From the NCBI GenBank assembly GCA_025462985.1, contig JAOAPP010000434.1, positions 1-6,570 of the forward strand: 6,570 nucleotides of DNA. Direction: 5' to 3'. Made by a program: the position numbers and the translations under genes. Positions 1-5,974 of this stretch are shown one piece after another. Source of the stretch: Bryobacterales bacterium (GTDB lineage: Bacteria > Acidobacteriota > Terriglobia > Bryobacterales > Bryobacteraceae). Below the pieces are notes generated by a model. That model had not been told where the DNA came from and searched no databases. It worked only from the letters and a program-made list of their open reading frames with translations. The stretch's first letter is position 1; every line of letters begins with the position of its first letter.

Positions 1-80
1 GGGAATTGACTCAGAAACTCTTCGTTGTGGTTGTCTGCCCTCATAACTTCATATAAGTTCTCCTCCAACCCAAACTTAGA

Positions 81-115
81 GGCTGATTGAGCGTTGCTCC
101 GTCAGCCCTTTTTTT
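81..115 (+). terminator. Rho-independent terminator of an upstream gene
   Basis: The stem GGCTGA (81-86) pairs with TCAGCC (102-107), and inside it GAGC (89-92) pairs with GCTC (96-99) around a GTT loop. Only a T.G wobble and one mismatch separate the two helices. The hairpin is followed by C and seven T residues (109-115), the classic intrinsic terminator layout on the + strand. It should end a transcript entering from the left, whose coding end lies at or before about position 56. There is no matching A-run upstream, so termination is expected in the + direction only. Confidence 0.88.
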
Positions 116-140
116 GTGTAATTCAACTTTCTTTCTGAAG

Positions 141-167
141 CCGAAATTAAAGGCGAACTAATTTGGG
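141..167. repeat. 27-bp imperfect palindrome, candidate operator
   Basis: The arm CCGAAATTA (141-149) and the arm TAATTTGGG (159-167) are inverted repeats matching at 8 of 9 positions, with a perfect six-base core AAATTA/TAATTT. The spacer is nine bases (150-158). The centre lies 53 bases upstream of the ATG at 207, where a dimeric regulator could overlap the promoter. It could equally form an RNA hairpin in the leader. No regulator is encoded in the window, so the role is inferred. Confidence 0.45.
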
Positions 168-191
168 TGCGGGAACCTTCTTATTTGTGGC

Positions 192-198
192 AAGGTGG
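192..198 (+). promoter_or_regulatory. Ribosome binding site deciding the ATG at 207
   Basis: AAGGTGG (192-198) is a good Shine-Dalgarno match eight bases before ATG 207. The in-frame GTG at 195 lies inside this motif and has no purine-rich site in front of it. The ATG is therefore preferred, removing four residues from the longest reading frame. Confidence 0.65.
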
Positions 199-206
199 AT
201 AGGCGT

Positions 207-1724
207 ATGTTGAAGGTACTGGCAGCGGCGCTCCTATTCGCGGGGGTGTCCGCGCTCACTGCTCCTTGTGATGCTGCCGTGTTAGCGGCGGGGACCAACC
301 TCGAAGCCCGCCTTACGGCGGCGAGCGGATCCCGAATTTCACGTCCCGGAGACCTGATCGAGGCCACAGTTATCGCTCCTGTTTACGAGAATGACCGGCT
401 TGTTGTGCCGCAAGGCGCGGTGCTTTCCGGCGTGGTTGAGAGTGTCGACCGCCTGGGGCTCGGGATCAAGCACCCGACGGCAAGTATCAATTTCCGCTTC
501 ACCTCGCTGAAGATGCCGGACGGGAGAGCGTCGAAGCTGGAGGTGCGGACCGCAGAAGTGGAGACGGCGCGGGAACGAGTAGCCCCGGGCGGCGAGATTC
601 GGGGGATCCATGCGAACGCGAGCCTGTCTTCGGGAGCATCCATTCTGATTTCGGCGCTTATCGCCAATGTTCAGGTTGCGGTGCCGGCACTGGGGGTGAA
701 GTTCCTGATCGCGCGGTCGCCTGACCCAGAGATTTACTTTCCGGCTGGAACGGAATTGATCCTCGAAGTGATGGCTGATGCGAACGTGAGCGTTCTCCAC
801 GCCGCAGAGACGGCGGCCGAACTCGTCGCACGGGACGAGAGACGGGCGCAGGATCTGCTCTCATCAGTGCCGGAACAGGCCTTTTTGGGGCGGAACCGGC
901 CGTCCGATCTGGTCAACATCGTGCTGCTTGGAACACATGCGCAGATTCAGCGGGCATTCCGGGCCGCTGGATGGACGGGCGAACAACGCCATTCGGCGTT
1001 GACCCTGTATCGGATGTATCACTGCCTGGTACAGCGGACCGGCTACAGGATGGCGCCCATGACGCGGATGCGGTTCAACGGCCAAATGCCGGATACCGTC
1101 TATCAAAAGAGCCTGGATACCTTTGCCAAGAGGCATCACATCAGACTGTGGCAGCAGAACGGGTCTGACGCCTGGATCGGGGCGACCACTCAGGATGTTT
1201 CTTACACCGTCCGCCGCATGCGTTTAACACACGCGAGCGATGAGGCAATCGATAACGAGCGCGCTAAGGTGGTGAACGACCTCTGGCTGACAGGGTGCGT
1301 GAGCACTGCGTCGCTGATGCGCCGTGAGCTTTTGGGACGGTATGAAAGCTCCGGGTTTCCGATCTCGACAGATGGCGGAGTGGCGGTCCTCAGGCTGAAG
1401 GATTGCGGTGAGGCGGTACCTACCTGGAGGACGGAGGCGCCGCCGCCGACCTTTATTCGCCCGGGATTCCGGCAGGCGTTCGTTGCGGTTGGAAACGACC
1501 TGGTTCATTCAAACCCCGCGACCTTGGCCTATACTTTGACGAAATCGATTCTCGCCGGTGCGATGTTTGAGGGAGGCTCCGGTTTCAGAAGCGTTTCAGC
1601 AGGTTCGGGGGCTCGGACAAGGTCTGGCGAGAGCGGGGCACGCTTTCGCTGGAAGAGACCGAGCGTGACCGGTCCGGAACTGGCTGTACCGTCGTCGACC
1701 CTGACCGCCGAGGTTCTGCGCTGA
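207..1724 (+). CDS. Exported LssY_C-domain protein with N-terminal beta-rich domain
   Basis: Encodes 505 residues from ATG 207. Residues 1-24 look like a Sec signal peptide (M-L-K, then an Ala/Leu-rich core), so the product should act in the periplasm or outside. Residues 29-188 form a beta-rich domain: it opens with GTNLEARL, continues through a VVPQGAVLSGVV-type strand, has a hydrophobic stretch near 143-170 and closes with GTELILEV (181-188). Residues about 234-366 resemble the LssY C-terminal domain (Pfam LssY_C): VNIVLLGT, AFRAAGW, an APM...FNG block, FAKRHHIRLW, and ERAKVVNDLWLTG. The family is named after Legionella LssY, but its biochemical activity is not known to me. The tail beyond about 455 is rich in Gly, Ser and Arg and looks disordered. 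Unlike LssY itself there is no PAP2 phosphatase region or multi-span membrane part. This combination is familiar from Acidobacteriota. The family call is fairly sure; the function is unknown. Confidence 0.8.
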   Translation: MLKVLAAALLFAGVSALTAPCDAAVLAAGTNLEARLTAASGSRISRPGDLIEATVIAPVYENDRLVVPQGAVLSGVVESVDRLGLGIKHPTASINFRFTSLKMPDGRASKLEVRTAEVETARERVAPGGEIRGIHANASLSSGASILISALIANVQVAVPALGVKFLIARSPDPEIYFPAGTELILEVMADANVSVLHAAETAAELVARDERRAQDLLSSVPEQAFLGRNRPSDLVNIVLLGTHAQIQRAFRAAGWTGEQRHSALTLYRMYHCLVQRTGYRMAPMTRMRFNGQMPDTVYQKSLDTFAKRHHIRLWQQNGSDAWIGATTQDVSYTVRRMRLTHASDEAIDNERAKVVNDLWLTGCVSTASLMRRELLGRYESSGFPISTDGGVAVLRLKDCGEAVPTWRTEAPPPTFIRPGFRQAFVAVGNDLVHSNPATLAYTLTKSILAGAMFEGGSGFRSVSAGSGARTRSGESGARFRWKRPSVTGPELAVPSSTLTAEVLR

Positions 1725-1761
1725 TCATCCGGCGTGCCCGCTTCGGGAAGACGGGAGTGCT

Positions 1762-1785
1762 GCGAAACGTCCGGCGCGTTTCCGC
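1762..1785 (+). other. Intergenic hairpin before the second gene
   Basis: GAAACG (1764-1769) pairs perfectly with CGTTTC (1777-1782) around a seven-base loop. With C1782 bulged, the stem extends to eight pairs using GCG 1762-1764 and CGC 1783-1785. It sits in the 73-base gap and ends 12 bases before the predicted TTG start. There is no T-run behind it, so it is not a standard terminator. It could modulate mRNA stability or translation of the second gene, or be chance in GC-rich DNA. Confidence 0.3.
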
Positions 1786-1797
1786 CCTCCACACGTT

Positions 1798-2874
1798 TTG
1801 ACACACCGCAGATCGCTCGTTTTGATTCTGGCCGCCGCAGCGGTCGTGGTGGTGCTGGCGGTTGCCATGTGGCGCTCGCGCACAACGCCGCGGCCGAGCG
1901 TTCCGGAGCCGGTGACTGCTTCAAGCGAGGCAAATACGACGACGCCACCTTCCCTTACTGCGCCGGACCTGATGGCGACAAACGTTTCCGCGCATAATCT
2001 GCTGTTGCGGAAAGGGCCGAATTTCCGGTTTTACGTCCGCTGGCTACGAGGACAGATGTCGCGGACCAAACGCGGAGTCAACCCCTCCTTCGACGACCCG
2101 GACTCGTTTTCCCTGGACATCCGGTCGGGCGTGCTGCGCGCCAATATAGGCGACATTGCGAATTTTCTGAACACGGGCGGGATGGGCGCCTCTCCATTGA
2201 AGAACATTCAGCTCTCGGGCGACGGTGACCAAGTCAAATTGAGCGGAACCATCCGGAAAGTAATTCCCATAACGGTCGAACTCCGAGGGACTCTTTCGGC
2301 GGTCAATAACAACCGGATCCAGATCCATGTGACGAAGATTAACGTGTTGAAGGTCCCCCTGAAGGCATTGCTCGGCGGACTCCACGTTGAATTGTCAGAC
2401 CTGTTTCAGACAAAGGGAATAGCGGGTGTGGAGGTGACGCAAAACGACATCATCTTCGATCCGCAAACCCTGCTGCCTCCCCCTCGCATCCGCGGCCGCC
2501 TGACGGCAATTCGAGTCGTCAACCCGGATCTGGAAGAGATCTATGGGGACGCGCAGTCGGAAGTGGAGCGGACGGAGGAGTGGCGCAATTTCCTGCGGCT
2601 TCGAAACGGCACTATCGATTTTGGGAAGTTGACGATGCGCCACGTGGACCTGATCATGATCGACATCTCGAAGGACGCGTGGTTCGACATCGATCTGGCG
2701 AATTATCAAACACAGCTGGTGAACGGGTATACGCATATGACGCCGCAAGCCGGGCTGCAGATCTTTATGCCTGATCTGCGGGACATTCCGCAGAATAAGG
2801 CGAATCAGAGCATCGGACTGGAGTGGCTGAAGAATCGCAATCTGCCTCCGCCCGCCCAAGTCTACTCGCACTGA
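1798..2874 (+). CDS. Membrane-anchored LmeA/DUF2993-like hypothetical protein
   Basis: Encodes 358 residues if TTG 1798 is the start. The frame is open back to 1705 but offers no ATG or GTG before the hydrophobic segment, so a TTG (1798, or 1822) is the likely start; no Shine-Dalgarno motif is visible and the start is uncertain. Residues about 2-5 are basic, 6-24 are a strongly hydrophobic anchor, and a Thr/Pro/Ser-rich linker follows to about 60. This predicts an inner-membrane protein with its body in the periplasm. Residues about 105-242 resemble LmeA/DUF2993-type lipid-binding proteins: a SGVLRANIGDIANFLN helix, SPLKNIQLS, VKLSGTIRK, KINVLKVPLKALLGG, NDIIFDP and PPRIRGRLTAIRVV. A second block at about 276-335 (FGKLTMRHVDL, then YTHMTPQAGLQIFMPDL) recurs, as I recall, in acidobacterial homologues. 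A role in binding or moving lipids is inference from fold resemblance. An unrelated beta-rich envelope protein is the main alternative. Confidence 0.8.
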   Translation: MTHRRSLVLILAAAAVVVVLAVAMWRSRTTPRPSVPEPVTASSEANTTTPPSLTAPDLMATNVSAHNLLLRKGPNFRFYVRWLRGQMSRTKRGVNPSFDDPDSFSLDIRSGVLRANIGDIANFLNTGGMGASPLKNIQLSGDGDQVKLSGTIRKVIPITVELRGTLSAVNNNRIQIHVTKINVLKVPLKALLGGLHVELSDLFQTKGIAGVEVTQNDIIFDPQTLLPPPRIRGRLTAIRVVNPDLEEIYGDAQSEVERTEEWRNFLRLRNGTIDFGKLTMRHVDLIMIDISKDAWFDIDLANYQTQLVNGYTHMTPQAGLQIFMPDLRDIPQNKANQSIGLEWLKNRNLPPPAQVYSH

Positions 2875-2887
2875 AGAGATTTTTCCC

Positions 2888-2903
2888 GATCCGGTGATCC
2901 GGT
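2888..2903. repeat. Tandem 8-bp direct repeat
   Basis: GATCCGGT occurs twice back to back (2888-2895 and 2896-2903), followed by TTT, in the gap after the second gene. The inner CCGG copies could also fold into a four-pair stem with a TGAT loop before a short T-run, which would be a very weak terminator. CCGGTT (2899-2904) is additionally complementary to AACCGG (2944-2949) in the next hairpin. No function can be assigned. Confidence 0.5.
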
Positions 2904-2921
2904 TTTCATGTGGGTTACGCA

Positions 2922-2959
2922 TTCTGAGTGTTCCGGCTTTTGCAACCGGCACTCAAGAA
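2922..2959 (+). promoter_or_regulatory. 5'-UTR hairpin reaching into the Shine-Dalgarno site
   Basis: TTCTGAGTG (2922-2930) pairs with CACTCAAGAA (2950-2959) with a single bulged A, giving nine pairs. Directly inside, CCGG (2933-2936) pairs with CCGG (2946-2949) after a TT bulge, closing a nine-base loop. The 3' arm uses the first half of the AAGAAGGAG ribosome binding site of the third gene and leaves GGAG exposed at its base. The layout would suit translational control or a stability element. This is read from base complementarity only; no folding energy was computed. Confidence 0.4.
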
Positions 2960-2963
2960 GGAG
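2955..2963 (+). promoter_or_regulatory. Strong ribosome binding site deciding the ATG at 2971
   Basis: AAGAAGGAG (2955-2963) contains the AAGGAG core seven bases before ATG 2971. The reading frame also has an ATG at 2908, but that one has no Shine-Dalgarno site and would place 21 polar residues before an obvious signal peptide. The start at 2971 is therefore chosen. Confidence 0.85.
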
Positions 2964-2970
2964 TAACGAG

Positions 2971-3744
2971 ATGAAAACTACAATTGCTTTTCTGCTTTGC
3001 GCGACCTTGGCGTCGGCCGACGTGAACATTCCGGATGGAACCAAGCTGCGGGTCCGACTGGACCAGACGATTTCCTCGGCCACTGCCGATCAGGGTCAAG
3101 GCGTCGAGCTAAGCACGACCGAGGCGATTAAGATCGGGGACCGGGTCGTGATACCGGAGGGTTCGCGAGTCACCGGAACCATTGTGGAGGCGCAGGAGAA
3201 GCGTCACATGGGCCGCGCGGGCAAGCTGGATTTCTCGATCGACCGGGTGAGGTGTGCTGACGGGGAATGGATTCCGCTGCGCTATACGGTGAACAAAAAG
3301 AACGGCGGAAGCCACGCGGTTAGCACCGGGATTATGACTGCAGGTGCAGCCTTGTTGTTCTGGCCGGCAGCTCCTGCGTTTTTGCTGATCAAGGGCAAAG
3401 ACGTGACGATCAATCGGGGTGTGACGTTCGACACCTTCACGGATCAGGATCATGTGGTCACGAACTCTCACGCGCCCGCGACGCCAGGCGCACCCATGGG
3501 TTCAGGCAGCGGCGCGGCGGTAGTGACTGTTACGTCCAACTCGCCCGGCGCGGATATCGAAGTGGATGGCGCCTTCATCGGCAGTACGCCTTCGACACTG
3601 AATCTCACGCCGGGGCTGCACCAGGTTTCCGTGCGGACCGGAAGCGGCTTGTGGCAGCGCACTGTTCAGGTAAATGCCGGGAGTACGGTGAGCCTGAACG
3701 CGCAGCCGGAACAGACGCAATCGGTTTCGCGCCGACTACGTTGA
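2971..3744 (+). CDS. Exported PEGA-domain protein with N-terminal GTxL-type domain
   Basis: Encodes 257 residues. Residues 1-16 (MKTTIAFLLCATLASA) are a short, clear signal peptide. Residues 23-162 form a beta-rich domain starting GTKLRVRL, with RVVIPEGSRVTGTIVEA, a GKLDFSIDRV strand, a hydrophobic stretch near 120-142 (FWPAAPAFLLIKG) and a closing segment INRGVTFDTF. The same order of elements is found in the first gene of this cluster. After a Gly/Ala/Pro-rich linker, residues about 184-244 form a PEGA domain: a VTVTSNSPGADIEVDG strand, FIGSTPSTLNLTPG and HQVSVRTG. PEGA domains are small beta-sandwiches common in surface or periplasmic proteins and are thought to mediate protein or cell-wall contacts. 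The 96-base gap upstream means it may or may not be cotranscribed with the second gene. The PEGA call is secure; the cellular role is unknown. Confidence 0.88.
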   Translation: MKTTIAFLLCATLASADVNIPDGTKLRVRLDQTISSATADQGQGVELSTTEAIKIGDRVVIPEGSRVTGTIVEAQEKRHMGRAGKLDFSIDRVRCADGEWIPLRYTVNKKNGGSHAVSTGIMTAGAALLFWPAAPAFLLIKGKDVTINRGVTFDTFTDQDHVVTNSHAPATPGAPMGSGSGAAVVTVTSNSPGADIEVDGAFIGSTPSTLNLTPGLHQVSVRTGSGLWQRTVQVNAGSTVSLNAQPEQTQSVSRRLR

Positions 3745-3745
3745 T

Positions 3746-5956
3746 TCAGAAGATCTGCCGGACGGTCTGGTTGTCGTTCTCGTCGAACACCCGAACGGAG
3801 AGCACGGAAGCGCCGTCCACTCTGAGCTGGTAATCGAGTGATTGGGAGTCCGCCACCTTGTTGACAGGTTCGAGCGGCGTCCAATCTCCTCCGTTCGACG
3901 AGTACTCGGCCTTGTCGATCCAGCTGTGGGCGTCTTTCGCCGTGAAGCGGACGGTACGCTTCGTGCCTTCGTTCTCAACCTTGACGTTCTCGATGGCTGG
4001 AGGGGTGTTGTCGATCACGAAGGGCTCGCTTTCGAGAGCTGAGGCGAGGGAGCTGCCGGGAGGGTTGCCTGGAGCGTCGGAGGCGGTCACTCGAATGACG
4101 TAATCGCCGTCAGGGAACGAGGCAGTGTCAAAGGCGTAGTAGCGGTCGGTCAGCTTGTCTTTGAGGAGTCGCCAGACGGAGTCGTTTTTACCGCGAAGCT
4201 CCACCTTGAACTGCAGGGCATCGCTATTTGGATCGTTTGCGCTCCAGCGGGCCGTCAGAAACCCCTTGCTGTACTGCAAAGTGGCGGCTCCGGTGGCTTC
4301 AAGGCTACCAGAGCTGGCAGCGGATCTTCGCTGGCCGACGGCGGCGACGCTGATGGAGGCAGGCGATCCCGAGGCCATGACGGTTCTTTCGAGGGAGGAG
4401 CTGCTGGGGGCCTGGCGGTAATTGAAGGGCGCCATTTCTATCTGGCGCACCTTGGGGGCGAGGTTCTTCGGAAGGTAGGGAATATCGACCGCGCTTACCT
4501 CCGGGCTCCCGCCATTCTCCTGGGCGGTGATGGTAAGGCGGAATTGGAGAAAGCGGGCCGGCGGGGCTCCGATCTGGCCGCCGAGTTCCCTGACCGGCAC
4601 CGCAGACCATGGGCTCCAGTCGTGCTGCGGATCGCTGAGATTCCCGCTGCGGGCTTCGAGCTTGAGGGACCCGTTGTTCCCCTTGGACGTGATGTGGGCC
4701 TTGCCCCAGATTGCAAAGTCGGTGGTGTCGAGAACATCGCTGTCGAGCGTACCGGTCTCAGCGAGGTCGGGGCCGAGGGAGTAGAGATTGCCCACGTTGC
4801 CGGTGGCGGCATAGATGGTTCCGTTTCTTCCCTGCAGAAATGCTGTGACCTGGGTGGGCGGAGCATCGACCAACTGAGTTGAGAGCTGGTCGGAATCGAT
4901 CCGGTAGATCACGCCCTTGTTGCCGGTGCCGAGTACAGGCCGTCCGGCAGGATCGAAGGCGACAGCATATACCAAGTCGCTGGCCGAGTCCCATATCTTT
5001 TCAGCTGAACCATCTTTGTTGATGCGGTAGAACTCAGAGCCGCCGCTGACGGCAGCGCTGAGCGTCCCGACAATAGGAGGCGCGGTAGGAGGGGTGGCTC
5101 CAGCTCGGGCTACTCCAGCGGGGCTTACCGGGGCGGGATTGCTGGGGAGTACCGGGGTAGGACCGGTGACGCTCGCGGGCTTATTGCCCACCGCGGCGGC
5201 GTAAATGATTCCGTTGCGCTCTGCCACGGCCGTTACTTCGCGCTTGCCGGTCTGGAAGAGAACAAATCCCTTTCCTTGCGGGCTGAAGCGGACAATCAAG
5301 CCGCCCGGCTCGGTGCCGACGATAAGGTTACCCGCTTCGTCGATCGTCATGGACCGGGCATGCGCCTCATCCGTTTTGGCGAATTCGGTCCCTTTGCCGT
5401 CTGGGGGGATCCTATAGATCAAGCCGGTGTCGCCGGTCGCGGCGAAGAGATTGCCGGAGCGGTCAAAGGCCATCGACCAGACGTATTTGCATTTCGGATC
5501 GAAGAAGAGTTCGGACTTGCCGGTCTTGTCGATGCGGTAGATCTTGGCGTCCGGAAGAACAGCGGCATAGACGCGGTCGGAAGAGTCGATCGCCAGGGCA
5601 TGGATCTCCAGTCCGGAGAGCTCCGCGAAGGCTTTGCATTTTCCGTCGGCAGTTCGAGCGAAGATTTTGGCGCTGGAGCCGGTGGGGCCGCCACCAGCGT
5701 AGTAGAGCGTGCCCTTTGAATCCTGCGCGATGGCCCAGAGGTAGGGAACCGTGGTGCTGTCGAGCTCTTTGAATTCGGGCGAAAGCGTGATGTGACCGTC
5801 GCTTCGGATGGAGAGGTGTTTGGCCGTGCCGCGAGCGAAGTCGCTTTGATCGGTCTGCTCCCAGATGCGGGTTTCGACAGCGACGGAAAGGGAAGCGGAC
5901 GTGGCGGCGAGCAAACAGGCACCCGCGATGCGGCGTAAAGCCGAGTAGATTGGCAT
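3746..5956 (-). CDS. Exported seven-bladed beta-propeller protein with Ig/Fn3-like tail
   Basis: Encodes 736 residues on the - strand. Residues 1-27 are a signal peptide (basic LRR, hydrophobic core, SVA cleavage region). Residues about 72-395 hold seven repeats of one pattern, an xAxD-type strand, a DxxGxLYxAT-type strand and an IYRI-type strand, beginning near 73, 118, 159, 200, 240, 329 and 369. This indicates a seven-bladed propeller of the NHL/SMP-30/two-component-regulator type. Blade five is split by a Pro/Ala-rich insert (about 258-305). Residues about 418-500 (LKLEARSGN, WSPWSAV, RFLQFRLTI) look like a beta-sandwich module. Residues about 558-650 and 650-736 look like Fn3/Ig-type modules (TARWSANDPNSDALQF, FPDGDYVIRVTASD, IDNTPPAIENV). 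No catalytic site is recognised, so binding or scaffolding outside the cell is likeliest. The start at 5956 lacks a Shine-Dalgarno motif, but the frame closes 18 bases upstream at the stop of the preceding gene, so translational coupling is plausible. Confidence 0.88.
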   Translation of the reverse strand: MPIYSALRRIAGACLLAATSASLSVAVETRIWEQTDQSDFARGTAKHLSIRSDGHITLSPEFKELDSTTVPYLWAIAQDSKGTLYYAGGGPTGSSAKIFARTADGKCKAFAELSGLEIHALAIDSSDRVYAAVLPDAKIYRIDKTGKSELFFDPKCKYVWSMAFDRSGNLFAATGDTGLIYRIPPDGKGTEFAKTDEAHARSMTIDEAGNLIVGTEPGGLIVRFSPQGKGFVLFQTGKREVTAVAERNGIIYAAAVGNKPASVTGPTPVLPSNPAPVSPAGVARAGATPPTAPPIVGTLSAAVSGGSEFYRINKDGSAEKIWDSASDLVYAVAFDPAGRPVLGTGNKGVIYRIDSDQLSTQLVDAPPTQVTAFLQGRNGTIYAATGNVGNLYSLGPDLAETGTLDSDVLDTTDFAIWGKAHITSKGNNGSLKLEARSGNLSDPQHDWSPWSAVPVRELGGQIGAPPARFLQFRLTITAQENGGSPEVSAVDIPYLPKNLAPKVRQIEMAPFNYRQAPSSSSLERTVMASGSPASISVAAVGQRRSAASSGSLEATGAATLQYSKGFLTARWSANDPNSDALQFKVELRGKNDSVWRLLKDKLTDRYYAFDTASFPDGDYVIRVTASDAPGNPPGSSLASALESEPFVIDNTPPAIENVKVENEGTKRTVRFTAKDAHSWIDKAEYSSNGGDWTPLEPVNKVADSQSLDYQLRVDGASVLSVRVFDENDNQTVRQIF

Positions 5957-5974
5957 GCAGTTCAGTTGATCGAT

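Larger units (their letters stand above)
116..206 (+). promoter_or_regulatory. Leader/promoter region of the LssY_C-like gene
   Basis: This 91-base gap lies between the terminator and the first gene, so the gene must have its own promoter here. The stretch is clearly more AT-rich than the coding regions. I could not identify a convincing -35/-10 pair. The most distinctive element is the palindrome at 141-167, annotated separately. The assignment as a promoter region rests on position after a terminator, not on a recognised consensus. Confidence 0.5.

Noticed and set aside
3..56. Possible C-terminal end of an upstream + strand gene (17 codons to TAA at 54-56, or an alternative frame ending at TAA 44-46).
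   Set aside because: Both frames are open from the left edge and the stretch is too short to choose between them. An upstream gene is likely because of the terminator at 81-115, but its frame cannot be determined.
172..206. GGAAC at 172-176 as an ECF sigma factor -35 element.
   Set aside because: No matching -10 element occurs at the required spacing, and the start site would fall on or after the ribosome binding site.
207..290. Lipobox around Cys21 in the LssY_C-like protein.
   Set aside because: The residue directly before the cysteine is proline, which does not fit a lipobox.
2908..2970. Upstream ATG at 2908 as start of the PEGA-domain gene.
   Set aside because: It has no Shine-Dalgarno site and would put 21 polar residues before a clear signal peptide. 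The ATG at 2971 has a strong site at proper spacing.
5276..5719. Long + strand reading frame opposite the propeller gene, and similar long frames opposite the other genes.
   Set aside because: Their sequences show no recognisable domain or signal peptide and mirror the codon pattern of the true genes, as expected for antisense frames in GC-rich DNA.
5915..5956. Lipoprotein signal (AGAC around Cys14) in the propeller protein.
   Set aside because: The cysteine comes too early, before the hydrophobic core, and the preceding residues do not form a proper lipobox. An ordinary signal peptide fits better.
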